Notes under the pieces: model-generated
Seen by the model: the letters and a program-made list of their open reading frames with translations, nothing else
Database searches by the model: none
What the model was told of the DNA's origin: nothing
Shown here: one piece after another, positions 51,862 to 60,555 of the stretch
Layout of the letters: each line of letters begins with the position of its first letter
Position numbering within the stretch: position 1 is the first letter of the stretch
Program-made: the position numbers and the translations under genes
Assembly: GCA_023663635.1 (NCBI GenBank)
Contig: JAMPHD010000006.1
Coordinates: 62,001 to 126,000, forward strand
From: Acetatifactor muris
GTDB taxonomy: Bacteria > Bacillota > Clostridia > Lachnospirales > Lachnospiraceae
Direction of reading: 5' to 3'
Length of the DNA stretch: 64,000 nucleotides

Positions 51862-53943
51862 ATGGACGTAAGTCAATATCTTGAGATTTTCCTGGACGAG
51901 TCCAAGGAACATTTGCAAAATCTGAATACGCAGATCTTGGAATTGGAGGCTGACCCGGAGAATATGAATACCATCAATGAGATTTTCCGCGCCGCCCATT
52001 CCATGAAGGGTATGGCCGGCACCATGGGATACAAGAGAATGCAGAATCTGACCCATGACATGGAAAATGTATTTTCCGAGGTGCGCAACGGCACCATCAA
52101 GGTTCAGCCGGAGATGATCGACGTACTCTTCCAATGTCTGGATGCTCTTGAGGAATACACCAACAATATTCAGGCCACCGCAGACGAGGGGACCAACGAG
52201 AATGAGCCGCTCATCAAGCAGTTGAACGATATCCTGAAGAACAGCGGAAAGGCGACTGAGGAGAAATCGGATACCAAGGCTGAGACGACTTCCTCCGAGG
52301 GGGCAGGGGGCGATGAAAAATGGAACGACATCGCGTTGGACGACAGCCAGATCCATGTGATCACAGAGGCTGATAAAGCGGGTAAAAAGGCATACGGACT
52401 CACCGTGTTCGTGCAGGAAGGCTGTATTCTGAAAGCGGCAAGGGCATTTCTGGTGTTCAAGGCCTTGGAGGAGAAAGGCGAGATCATCGTCTCCAATCCC
52501 AGCACACAGGATGTGGAGGATGAGAAATTTGACAGGGATTTCACTTTGATCGTGCTCTCTGAGGCGGAGTTGGACGATCTGATCAAAGCCGCGGCCAATG
52601 TGTCCGAGATCGAGAAAGTCCTGGGCGCGCCCCTGGTGCTTGAGGAGACCAAAAACTACCATCCCGCTGAGGAGACCGCGGAGGTCAAGGATACTCCCGC
52701 CGGCGCTCCGGCGGTGACGGAGGAGAAAAAGCCGCAGCATGCTCCCGCGGCCAAGGGTGGCGACAAGAAACCGGCGACCGGCAAGCCCGTGGTGAACCGC
52801 ACCGTGCGCGTGGACATAGAGAAACTGGACGAACTGATGAATCTGGTCAGCGAGCTGATCATCGCCAAGAACTCGCTGGTGGCCGCCTCCGGACAGGAGC
52901 AGAATTCCAATTCCGGTTTCAACGAGCAGATCGAGTATCTGGAGAGTGTCACCACCAATCTGCATGAGTCAGTCATGAAGGTGAGGATGGTGCCCATAGA
53001 GAGCGTTGTCAACAAGTTCCCCCGCATGATCAGAGATCTCTCCAAGACCCTGAACAAGAAGATGGAGCTGTATATGACAGGTGAAGAAACCGAGTTGGAC
53101 CGTACCGTGGTGGATGAGATCGGTGATCCTCTGATGCATCTGTTGCGCAACTCGGCAGACCACGGACTGGAGGACGCGGAGCTGCGCGCGCGCAGGGGCA
53201 AACCTCCCGTGGGTTCCATTTTCCTGGATGCCTATCAGGACGGCAACAATGTCATGATCGAGATCAGGGATGACGGTAACGGTATCGATATTGAGGCGGT
53301 GAAGAACAAGGCGATCGAGCGCGGCACGATCACGCCGGAGCAGGCGTTGAACATGAGTGAGAAAGATGTGATCGACCTTTTGTTCCTGCCCAGTTTCTCC
53401 ACGGCCAAGCAGGTCACGGACGTGTCCGGGCGCGGCGTGGGACTGGATGTGGTGAAATCCAAGATCGAGTCCCTCTCCGGCGAGGTGGAAGTCAAATCCA
53501 AGTTGGGTGAGGGCAGCACCTGGACGATCAGGCTGCCGCTGACACTGGCTATCATTCAGGCGCTGATGGTGGTGGTGGGAGATGAGAAATACGCCATCTC
53601 TCTGGAGTCCATTCAGGCCATTGAGGATATCCAGCCCGGTGAGATCAAACTGGTGGAGAATAAAGAAGTGATCAATCTGCGCGGTGTGGTGATCCCTCTT
53701 ATCCGCATGAACAAGCTTCTGGACATCGAGAGCAGCAACTCTGAGAGCGAGAGTCTGATCGTGGTCATCGTGAAGAAGGGCGAGAAGACGGCCGGCCTGG
53801 TGGTGGATTCCCTGCTCGGACAGCAGGAGATTGTCATCAAGTCGCTGGGGGCATATATTAAACAGTGCAAGTTCATCAACGGAGCCACGATTCTGGGTGA
53901 CGGCGAGGTGGCACTGATTCTGGATGCCAACGCGTTACTGTAA
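51862..53943 (+). CDS. cheA: Chemotaxis histidine kinase CheA
   Basis: About 693 residues. The P1 domain has the phospho-accepting His46 in FRAAHSMKGMAG. A long P2/linker section follows, with an Ala/Glu/Lys-rich part near 270-305. P3 dimerises; P4 kinase has HLLRNSADHGLED (N box), IRDDGNGID (G1) and GRGVGLDVVKSKI (G2). P5 is CheW-like. GGAGGAG precedes the ATG at 51862; a 16-codon upstream extension lacks a ribosome-binding site. It phosphorylates CheY and CheB. Confidence 0.97.
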   Translation: MDVSQYLEIFLDESKEHLQNLNTQILELEADPENMNTINEIFRAAHSMKGMAGTMGYKRMQNLTHDMENVFSEVRNGTIKVQPEMIDVLFQCLDALEEYTNNIQATADEGTNENEPLIKQLNDILKNSGKATEEKSDTKAETTSSEGAGGDEKWNDIALDDSQIHVITEADKAGKKAYGLTVFVQEGCILKAARAFLVFKALEEKGEIIVSNPSTQDVEDEKFDRDFTLIVLSEAELDDLIKAAANVSEIEKVLGAPLVLEETKNYHPAEETAEVKDTPAGAPAVTEEKKPQHAPAAKGGDKKPATGKPVVNRTVRVDIEKLDELMNLVSELIIAKNSLVAASGQEQNSNSGFNEQIEYLESVTTNLHESVMKVRMVPIESVVNKFPRMIRDLSKTLNKKMELYMTGEETELDRTVVDEIGDPLMHLLRNSADHGLEDAELRARRGKPPVGSIFLDAYQDGNNVMIEIRDDGNGIDIEAVKNKAIERGTITPEQALNMSEKDVIDLLFLPSFSTAKQVTDVSGRGVGLDVVKSKIESLSGEVEVKSKLGEGSTWTIRLPLTLAIIQALMVVVGDEKYAISLESIQAIEDIQPGEIKLVENKEVINLRGVVIPLIRMNKLLDIESSNSESESLIVVIVKKGEKTAGLVVDSLLGQQEIVIKSLGAYIKQCKFINGATILGDGEVALILDANALL

Positions 53944-53960
53944 GGAAGGGGGATCATAGA

Positions 53961-54464
53961 ATGGATCAGCTTAGCGCCAACAATAACAATAACAGTGTAG
54001 CCGCAAAGAACAGGGAGGCCAAACAGGAGGTCGAGCATTTTCAATATATTGTCATTCGTCTGGGTGAAGAGCAGTATGGCATTGACATCCGCTATATCGA
54101 CAATATCGTGAGGATGCAGAACATCACCAGAGTGCCCAAGGTGCCCGTGTATCTGAAGGGCGTGATCAATCTGCGCGGCGAGGTGATTCCCGTGGTGAGC
54201 ATCCGTCTGAAGATGGGACTCCCCGCGGACGAGTACACCAGAGCCACACGCATCATCATCCTCAAGACGGAGACCTCCGGAAATCTTGGAATCGTGGTGG
54301 ATGAGGTTCGCGAGGTAGTCACTTTGAGCGATGACAACATTGAGAGAGTCTCCTACGAGGCAAGGGACGGAAAGATGAGCTTTATCAACGGAATCGGCAA
54401 GAACGGTGGAGAGCTTATCTCTCTGTTGGACTTAAATGCCATTACTCTGGAGGAGAGTATATAG
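53961..54464 (+). CDS. cheW: Chemotaxis coupling protein CheW
   Basis: The 167-residue protein has a poorly conserved Asn-rich N-terminus (about 1-28) and then the CheW domain, with EEQYGIDIRYIDNIVRM, VPVYLKGVINLRGEVIPVVSI and GIVVDEVREV. It links receptors to CheA. It follows cheA by 17 bp with AAGGAAGGGGG upstream. Confidence 0.95.
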   Translation: MDQLSANNNNNSVAAKNREAKQEVEHFQYIVIRLGEEQYGIDIRYIDNIVRMQNITRVPKVPVYLKGVINLRGEVIPVVSIRLKMGLPADEYTRATRIIILKTETSGNLGIVVDEVREVVTLSDDNIERVSYEARDGKMSFINGIGKNGGELISLLDLNAITLEESI

Positions 54465-54488
54465 TTTAGCTTAAGAAGGAGACGATAC

Positions 54489-55112
54489 ATGAGCAAAATG
54501 AGTCTGGAGCAGGTTTCTGAGACCTACATGGATGTGCTGAAAGAACTTGGAAATATCGGCGCGGGCAATGCCATGACTGCCCTGTCACAAATGTTGGGCT
54601 GCAAGGTGGATATGCGGGTTCCTCAGATCAAGCTGTTGGAATTTAAAGAAGTCGGCGCCATGATGGGCGGTGAGGAACAGATCATGGCGGCGGTATTTTT
54701 GGGTGTGGAAGGTGATATCACCGGAAGCATGATGTTCCTCGTGGAGAAGAAGAGCGCCAAGCATTTGATCTCCAAACTGATGATGGGCATGGCGCCCGAA
54801 GGCGAGGAGTTTACGGAGATGGAACTCTCCGCTCTGAAAGAGGTGGGCAATATTATCACGGGGGCGTATCTCAACTCGCTTTCCACGATCACGAATCTGA
54901 AGATATTTCCCACACCTCCGGAGCTATCGGTGGATATGGCCGGGGCGATCTTGAGCGTGCCCGCCATAGAGTTCGGTATTATGGGAGACAACATTCTTTT
55001 GATCCAGTCACAATTCTTTGATGAAATAGAAATTGACGGATACTTTATTCTGATACCGGACTTGCAATCTTATTCGAAGATTCTCGGATCGTTGGGGATG
55101 CCTGTAGAGTAA
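54489..55112 (+). CDS. cheC: CheY-P phosphatase CheC
   Basis: The 207-residue protein carries two phosphatase motifs: DVLKELGNIGAGNAM near 16-30 and LSALKEVGNIITGAY near 115-130, each with the E-xx-N pair. The pattern matches CheC rather than CheX. It works with CheD, encoded next, to adapt the chemosensory system. AGAAGGAGACG precedes the ATG. Confidence 0.95.
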   Translation: MSKMSLEQVSETYMDVLKELGNIGAGNAMTALSQMLGCKVDMRVPQIKLLEFKEVGAMMGGEEQIMAAVFLGVEGDITGSMMFLVEKKSAKHLISKLMMGMAPEGEEFTEMELSALKEVGNIITGAYLNSLSTITNLKIFPTPPELSVDMAGAILSVPAIEFGIMGDNILLIQSQFFDEIEIDGYFILIPDLQSYSKILGSLGMPVE

Positions 55113-55132
55113 ACGGTAGAAGGTGATGAACT

Positions 55133-55621
55133 ATGAGTGAGATCATTAAAGTTGGAATGGCAGATTTAAAGACATGCATGAGCCCCGACGGATTGACAAC
55201 CTTGGGGCTTGGTTCCTGCATCGGAATAGCCATTCGGGATCCGATGGCTAAGATTGGCGGATTGGCGCATATCATGCTGCCGGACAGCACCGCCATCCGC
55301 AACGCGGGTCTGAATATTGCGAAATTCGCGGACACGGGTATTGAGGAACTGGTGCGTCAGATGGAGCGGCGCGGAGCGCGCAGGGGATGTATGACGGCCA
55401 AGATCGCGGGCGGCGCCACGATGTTTTCTTTTCAGAGTAAGTCCGACCTGACACAGGTTGGAGCGCGCAACGCGGAGGCGTCCATCAGAAAACTGAGACA
55501 GTTGAATATCCCTATCCTGGCGCAGGACACGGGAGAAGATTACGGGCGCACGGTTATTTTTTATCCGGAGACGGGAGACTATGTCATACGGGCAGTGGGC
55601 AGACCGGAGAAGATCATTTGA
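55133..55621 (+). CDS. cheD: Receptor glutamine deamidase CheD
   Basis: The 162-residue enzyme has the CheD catalytic Cys29 in TLGLGSCIGIA, with the Thr just before, and His46 in GGLAHIMLPD. It deamidates receptor glutamines and activates CheA-coupled receptors; CheC binds it. It ends with the usual YVIRAVGRPE-like strand. Located directly after cheC, as in Bacillus. Confidence 0.95.
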   Translation: MSEIIKVGMADLKTCMSPDGLTTLGLGSCIGIAIRDPMAKIGGLAHIMLPDSTAIRNAGLNIAKFADTGIEELVRQMERRGARRGCMTAKIAGGATMFSFQSKSDLTQVGARNAEASIRKLRQLNIPILAQDTGEDYGRTVIFYPETGDYVIRAVGRPEKII

Positions 55622-55633
55622 CAGAGGTATGGT

Positions 55634-55921
55634 ATGAACAGAAAATTATTGCCCTTATTATTGATGCTGTCGGCCGGAGCCGTGACATGTGTCATCAATC
55701 TGGTTCGCGGATATCCCCTGGTGCAGCAGTTGGCCACCCTGTTGGGTGTGTTGGTGGTGTTTTACATTCTGGGCAGTGTGCTGCAGTGGACATTGGACCT
55801 GTTTGACAGACAGAATGAGGCAAAACTTGCCGATGAGGGGGAAGTTATAGAGAAGGACTCCGAACTGAGTGAGGAAGAGATGCAGGACGGGCAGGATCTG
55901 CAGGAGGCACAGGCCCGGTAA
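55634..55921 (+). CDS. Small two-span membrane protein between cheD and sigD
   Basis: The 95-residue product has two membrane spans (about 5-22 and 32-52) and an acidic C-terminal tail rich in Glu, Asp and Gln (about 58-95). I do not recognise a named family. The first methionine follows GAGGTATGGT, an adequate ribosome-binding site. It lies 12 bp after cheD and 33 bp before sigD in a tightly packed operon, so a motility-related role, perhaps with sigD or the export apparatus, is possible but unproven. Confidence 0.75.
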   Translation: MNRKLLPLLLMLSAGAVTCVINLVRGYPLVQQLATLLGVLVVFYILGSVLQWTLDLFDRQNEAKLADEGEVIEKDSELSEEEMQDGQDLQEAQAR

Positions 55922-55954
55922 GGTTGAAAAGAGGCGAAGGAGGTGACGATTCCA

Positions 55955-56728
55955 ATGGATGAGGCCGGAAAGAGGAAACTGCTGGAGGAATATGCGAAAT
56001 CCAAGAGCGCTGAGCTGCGGGAGAAGATCATATTGGAATACGCGCCTCTCGTAAAAGTGGTGGCCGGGCGGCTGAGTATGTATCTGGGATACAATGTGGA
56101 GTATGAGGATCTTGTCAGCTATGGTATTTTCGGATTGATCGATGCCATCGACAAGTTTGACTGTTTCAAAGAGGTAAAGTTTGAGACATACGCGAGTCTG
56201 CGCATTCGGGGTTCCATTCTGGATCAGATCCGCAAGATGGACTGGATCCCGCGCACCATCCGGCAAAAGCAGAAAAAGATCGAGTCCGTCATCAGACAGA
56301 TCGAACAGGAGACCGGACATGTGGCCGGAGACGATGAGATCGCCAAAGCTCTGGGGATCTCGGACGACGAGTACACGGATTGGCAGTCCCAAATGAAAGT
56401 CACGGGCCTGGTCTCGCTGAATGAATATATGGAGCAGGGGAGCGATGTCTCCCAGGATTACAACCGATATACCACGGCGCATTTTGACGGGCCGGAGGAG
56501 AAGATCGAGAAGGAAGAGCTGACCCGGGTTTTGGGAGAGGCGTTGGATCTTCTGACGGATAAGGAACGCAAGGTCATAACGCTCTACTATTATGAGGAGT
56601 TGACATTAAAGGAGATCAGTAATATTTTGGAGGTTTCGGAGTCCAGAATTTCCCAACTGCACACCAGAGCGCTGCAGAAAATGAAGACTAAGATGGGCAG
56701 CTATATGGGAATTCTGACAGACCGATGA
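55955..56728 (+). CDS. sigD: Motility sigma factor SigD (FliA/WhiG family)
   Basis: The 257-residue sigma-28 factor has region 2 with YEDLVSYGIFGLIDAIDKFD and FETYASLRIRGSILDQIRKMDWIPR, region 3, and region 4 with the HTH YYYEELTLKEISNILEVSESRISQ. It directs late flagellar, chemotaxis and autolysin genes. The ATG at 55955 follows AAGGAGG at 11 bases; a GTG at 55943 sits inside the ribosome-binding site. The anti-sigma factor FlgM is not in the window. Confidence 0.96.
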   Translation: MDEAGKRKLLEEYAKSKSAELREKIILEYAPLVKVVAGRLSMYLGYNVEYEDLVSYGIFGLIDAIDKFDCFKEVKFETYASLRIRGSILDQIRKMDWIPRTIRQKQKKIESVIRQIEQETGHVAGDDEIAKALGISDDEYTDWQSQMKVTGLVSLNEYMEQGSDVSQDYNRYTTAHFDGPEEKIEKEELTRVLGEALDLLTDKERKVITLYYYEELTLKEISNILEVSESRISQLHTRALQKMKTKMGSYMGILTDR

Positions 56729-56767
56729 GAATGCTGCGGATGGCAGCGTCTCAGGAGGAGGAAGATT

Positions 56768-58363
56768 ATGCAGAATGGATATTTTCAGCTTGTGAGCACT
56801 CCCGGAGGGGGATTCGGAGTGAAGTTCTTCCCGCCCAAGGATGAGGGGACAGCGGTTCAGATCGGGGAAGTGACCTCTTGGTTGGATGAGCGGGGAATTG
56901 TCTATAATCTTGCGTCATTGAAGCAGTTTTTGGAGTCCGGGAAAGAAATCGTGAGTTTCCTGGGACAGGAAGAATGCCCTGCGGTGGACGAGAGTTATAA
57001 GATTGAGATCAGCGAGGACAGTATGCTCGCCACCGTGCGGTTCTATCCGCCGTCGGAGACCGGCAAACGCATCACGTTCAACGAGTTTTTGTCGGATCTG
57101 CGGTTCAAGAATATCACTTCGGGAATCCGGATGGGAGAACTGCAGGATCATTTTCAGTCCGACGGAGTGTATTGCACGGATCTTCTGGTGGCCAAGGGCA
57201 AGGAGCCCCGCCACGGCACGGACGCGAGGATCGAATACTATTTCAACACGGATCTGCGGGCGCGTCCCACGCTGAATGAGGACGGCACGGCGGACTTTTT
57301 CCAGTTAAATATCATCAATCACTGCCATAAAGGCGATCTGCTGGCCAGGATCATCCCGGAGGATGAGGGGGAGTACGGCATCAATATCATGGGCGCCCGT
57401 ATCAAGCCCAGGGATGTGAAGAAGGCTTTCCTCAGGTACGGCAAACATATCGCGCTGTCCGAGGATAAACTCTCCATCAGTTCCGAGGTGGACGGCCATG
57501 TGATGCTCGTGGACGGCGAGGTATTTGTCTCGGATGTGTATACGGTGGAAAACGTGGATATCTCCACCGGCAACATTGATTTTAACGGCAGCGTACAGGT
57601 CAATGGCAACGTGGCCTCCAATTTCACGGTGAGAGCGCAGGGCAATGTGATCATCAACGGCGTGGTGGAGGGCGCTTATATCTATGCCACCGGCAATATT
57701 ATCATTGCCAGAGGAATGAACGGCATGTCTAAGGGAACACTGAGAGCAGGGGGCAATATTGTCGCCAAGTTCATAGAGAGCGCGGACATTGTGGCGGAAA
57801 GCGGTTATGTGGACACGGGATCCATCCTGCACAGCACGGTCACCGCGGGAGACATGGTCACGGTGGGCGGCAAGCGCGGTTTCATCACCGGCGGTTATGT
57901 GAAGGCGGGCAACAAGATCTCCGCCAAGAATATCGGCGCCGAGATGGGCGCTCCCACGGTGGTGGAAGTGGGTATGAACTCCAAGATGAAGGAGGAGTAT
58001 ATCAATCTGCAGAAGATGGTTGCGGAGCTGATGAAGGAGATCAGGGAGGCACAGGCGGTTCTCAAGGATTTTGCGGATAAGCACGCCAAGGGTGTTCATT
58101 TTGCGGCGGATCAGCTCCTCAAGGTCAAGGAGGCGGCCAAGAGCAATGAGACCAACAAGAAACTGTTGGCCAAGAAGAATCAGGAGATGCTCACTCTGCA
58201 GCAGGTGGTGGAGACCCAGCGGAAGGCCGTGGTGGAGGTCACGGGGGAGGTATTCCCCGGGACGACCATAGTGATCGGCGATTCCTCCATGGCGGTACAG
58301 AGCAGCTATAAATATTGCAGGTTCGAGAGAGTTCAGGGAGAAGTCAAGATGGCTCCCCTGTAG
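56768..58363 (+). CDS. FapA family (DUF342) protein
   Basis: The 531-residue protein has an N-terminal region unique to the clostridial type (about 1-150), the FapA beta-helix core (about 175-420) with repeated VNGNV, ASNFTVRAQGNVIINGVVEGA and GNIVAKF turns, and a C-terminal coiled coil (about 405-480) before a small beta end. FapA proteins are found next to sigD/fliA in many flagellar clusters; their biochemical role is unsettled. AGGAGGAAG precedes the ATG. Confidence 0.9.
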   Translation: MQNGYFQLVSTPGGGFGVKFFPPKDEGTAVQIGEVTSWLDERGIVYNLASLKQFLESGKEIVSFLGQEECPAVDESYKIEISEDSMLATVRFYPPSETGKRITFNEFLSDLRFKNITSGIRMGELQDHFQSDGVYCTDLLVAKGKEPRHGTDARIEYYFNTDLRARPTLNEDGTADFFQLNIINHCHKGDLLARIIPEDEGEYGINIMGARIKPRDVKKAFLRYGKHIALSEDKLSISSEVDGHVMLVDGEVFVSDVYTVENVDISTGNIDFNGSVQVNGNVASNFTVRAQGNVIINGVVEGAYIYATGNIIIARGMNGMSKGTLRAGGNIVAKFIESADIVAESGYVDTGSILHSTVTAGDMVTVGGKRGFITGGYVKAGNKISAKNIGAEMGAPTVVEVGMNSKMKEEYINLQKMVAELMKEIREAQAVLKDFADKHAKGVHFAADQLLKVKEAAKSNETNKKLLAKKNQEMLTLQQVVETQRKAVVEVTGEVFPGTTIVIGDSSMAVQSSYKYCRFERVQGEVKMAPL

Positions 58364-58376
58364 GAGGTTTGGATAT

Positions 58377-58685
58377 ATGGCAATGGGTTCGATAGAGTTC
58401 ACCACGATCAGTCGGGCGCAGGATTACACCACGATCAAGCAGAACGAGGACAATAAGGCGGTCGTGGATCAGACGAATCTGGGACAGCAGGCGCAGCGGA
58501 CGGAGGAGCAGCGGGCCAACAGCGTGAGGAGCAGCGATCAGTCCGAGTGGCAGAACAAGAGACAGGACGCAAGGGATAAGGGCAGCAATGAGTACACCGG
58601 AGACGGGGGAAAGCATCGCAGAAAAAATGACGGAGAGGGCCGCGTGGTCATCAAGGGACAGGGCGGCTTTGACATGAAAGTCTGA
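58377..58685 (+). CDS. Small hydrophilic protein of unknown function
   Basis: The 102-residue product has no membrane span. The N-terminal part (SIEFTTISRAQDYTTIKQNE) looks ordered; the middle is Gln/Arg/Asn/Ser-rich and probably disordered; the end is basic with KHRRKNDGEGR. GGAGG precedes the ATG at 9 bases. It follows FapA by 13 bp and precedes the next gene by 10 bp, so it is co-expressed with sigD. No function is proposed. Confidence 0.75.
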   Translation: MAMGSIEFTTISRAQDYTTIKQNEDNKAVVDQTNLGQQAQRTEEQRANSVRSSDQSEWQNKRQDARDKGSNEYTGDGGKHRRKNDGEGRVVIKGQGGFDMKV

Positions 58686-58695
58686 GGAGAGCGAC

Positions 58696-59598
58696 ATGGG
58701 TGTTATGGAGATTGTGCTGCTTGTGGGCGGTGTGATTCTCGCAGGGGTGAGTTTTCTGATTCCCGCAAAGGGAGACGAGGTGCCCGGAGAGACCAAAAAG
58801 TTGGCGCAGGATGAGATCAAGACCATGGTTGACCAACAGATGGACGAGATTAGACATCATGTGGATGATGTGGTGGATGAGGCTGTGGGATATGCCGTGG
58901 AAAAGACGGAGCGCTCTCTGGAGAGACTGACCAATGAGAAGATCATGGCGGTCAACGAATATTCGGACACGGTTTTGAATGAGATTCACAAGAATCATGA
59001 GGAGGCCGTGTTCCTGTACGATATGCTCAACAATAAGCAAACGGGACTGAAAAATATGGTTTCCGATATGAATAAGGCCGTGCAGGAAGCGGAGGAGATC
59101 ACGAGGGAGGCTGAGGCAGCCGTAAATTCCTTCCGGCAGTTGGAGGCGGAGAACGCGGCGGCCCGATCCGCGGCGCAGATTCCGGAGCCTGCGCCGGTGA
59201 GGAAACTCTCCGGCTTGGAGAGACTTCTCGCGGGAAATGACAAGGGCAATGAAGAGAAGGGTGAACCCGCGACTGTTCCGCCCCGGGAGACCGCATCGGC
59301 CGTTTCGGCCGGGATGCCTCGGGAGACCGTTTCGGCAGGAAATGTGCCGCCGATCGGAACAGGGACGGCAGCAAACGCCGGGATGTCGGCGGGGACGGCA
59401 TCCGAGATTCCCGCAGATCCCGTCAGACCGGCTGTGGATCTGAGCTTTGTGACGGCGGGAGAAGACGCGGAGACCAATAACAATGACAAAATACTCAGAC
59501 TTTACAGGCAGGGCAAATCCAAAGTCGCCATCGCCAAAGAACTGGGTCTTGGCGTGGGCGAGGTAAAGCTTGTGATCGATCTCTATAAGAGTCTGTAG
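58696..59598 (+). CDS. DUF6115/SwrB-like bitopic protein with C-terminal helix-turn-helix-like end
   Basis: The 300-residue protein has an N-terminal membrane span (about 3-22), a long coiled coil (about 30-155), a Pro/Ala/Gly/Thr-rich linker with PRETASA-like repeats (about 185-250), and a C-terminal segment DKILRLYRQGKSKVAIAKELGLGVGEVKL that looks like a small helix-turn-helix. Bacillus SwrB, a swarming and export-activation factor, has the same layout and lies between sigD and rpsB, as here. Assignment to SwrB is an inference from layout and position. Confidence 0.7.
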   Translation: MGVMEIVLLVGGVILAGVSFLIPAKGDEVPGETKKLAQDEIKTMVDQQMDEIRHHVDDVVDEAVGYAVEKTERSLERLTNEKIMAVNEYSDTVLNEIHKNHEEAVFLYDMLNNKQTGLKNMVSDMNKAVQEAEEITREAEAAVNSFRQLEAENAAARSAAQIPEPAPVRKLSGLERLLAGNDKGNEEKGEPATVPPRETASAVSAGMPRETVSAGNVPPIGTGTAANAGMSAGTASEIPADPVRPAVDLSFVTAGEDAETNNNDKILRLYRQGKSKVAIAKELGLGVGEVKLVIDLYKSL

Positions 59599-59628
59599 AC
59601 CGGATGGGAAACGGGAATTGAGGATACT

Positions 59629-60285
59629 ATGAAACTTCGATATTATTTGCGGGGATTGGCGGTGGGGATCATACTCACCACCCTGATCCTGACGATCAGC
59701 GGCAGGGGTAACAGGCCGATGACGGATGCACAGATACGGCAGCGGGCCATGGAGCTTGGTATGGTGGAGAGCGGTTCCGCGACTCTCTCCGCGCTGCAGG
59801 GAGAGTCGGGCAATTCGGGTGCAGTTGACGGGGAACCTGCAGGGACTGACCCCTCCCAAGCCGGAAGTACGGAGCCTGACGGGGAATCCGCGGGGGCCGA
59901 TGCCTCCGAAACCGGGCCTGAGGGTATGGGATCTGACGAAAGTGCAGAGTCTGCCGGGGCGGATGTACCGGACGGACAGTCTGCGGGGGCGGAATCCTCT
60001 CAAGCGGCATCCGGGAGCGCGGATGTGCCTGACGGCGCGTCTGAGGCAACTGACGGCGCGGATTCTTCCGGAACGGCCGGGGAGGCGGTAGTGTTTCAGA
60101 TCAGCAGCGGGGCGAGCTCCTACACCGTCAGCAGGGATCTGGCAGCGGCGGGACTGGTGGAGGACGCGGCGGATTTTGACGCTTTTCTGTGCAACAACGG
60201 CTATTCCAAGCGGCTGCGGACCGGAACCTATGAGATTTATCCCGGGACAGGCGAGGAGGAGATCGCGGAGATGATCGCACATTAG
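59629..60285 (+). CDS. Short MltG/YceG-like membrane protein, no catalytic domain
   Basis: The 218-residue product has an N-terminal membrane anchor (about 8-24), a low-complexity Gly/Ser/Ala/Asp/Glu region (about 60-145), and a C-terminal domain with VVFQISSGASSYTVSRDLAAAGLVED and RLRTGTYEIYPGTGEEEI. The last matches the substrate-guiding LysM-like part at the start of YceG/MltG transglycosylases, but the catalytic part with its Glu is missing. It may bind peptidoglycan beside the motor or be a decoy or remnant. Last gene of the fla/che run. Confidence 0.75.
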   Translation: MKLRYYLRGLAVGIILTTLILTISGRGNRPMTDAQIRQRAMELGMVESGSATLSALQGESGNSGAVDGEPAGTDPSQAGSTEPDGESAGADASETGPEGMGSDESAESAGADVPDGQSAGAESSQAASGSADVPDGASEATDGADSSGTAGEAVVFQISSGASSYTVSRDLAAAGLVEDAADFDAFLCNNGYSKRLRTGTYEIYPGTGEEEIAEMIAH

Positions 60286-60319
60286 AACATCGCGCATCCT
60301 GCAGGATGATGAGATGTTC
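60285..60319 (+). other. Nested hairpin after the fla/che operon
   Basis: GAACATC (60285-60291) pairs with GATGTTC (60313-60319), enclosing CATCCT/AGGATG (60295-60300 with 60303-60308). No T-tract follows, so it may protect the 3' end of the mRNA rather than terminate. Confidence 0.5.
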
Positions 60320-60348
60320 CGGCGAAATGAAATATGAAATATGTTAGC

Positions 60349-60373
60349 AAAACCCCTTGTCACAGGGGTTTTC
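60349..60373 (+). terminator. Terminator of the fla/che operon, overlapping the rpsB promoter
   Basis: AAAACCCC (60349-60356) pairs with GGGGTTTT (60365-60372). The loop TTGTCACA holds the -35 box of the next promoter. The run after the stem is TTTTCTT. Confidence 0.7.
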
Positions 60374-60385
60374 TTATGTTATAAT
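60357..60385 (+). promoter_or_regulatory. Sigma-A promoter of rpsB-tsf
   Basis: TTGTCA (60357-60362), 17-bp spacer, perfect TATAAT (60380-60385). A leader of about 165 nt follows, GC-rich and able to fold (for example CCGGCCACGC with GCAGGCCGG). It could carry autoregulation by S2, which I cannot confirm by eye. No gene is seen in 60286-60555. Confidence 0.8.
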
Positions 60386-60555
60386 CTGATAGTTGTGACT
60401 AAAAAACACGCATTTTTGATTCGGCGGTGGTGTTTCGGACCGTTGACCGGTGTGCGGCCGGCCACGCAGGAAATCTCCGTCGGAGCGAACCGGTTTTTAA
60501 CGCAGGCCGGCAGAAAAGAAGATGCGGAAGATTCTAACCAAACGGAGGGAAAGAC

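Noticed and set aside
50575..52965. 796-codon open frame on the minus strand opposite cheB and cheA
   Set aside because: It is a shadow of strongly biased codons in cheB/cheA. Its product is His/Leu/Arg-rich without any domain, and it has no ribosome-binding site or promoter.
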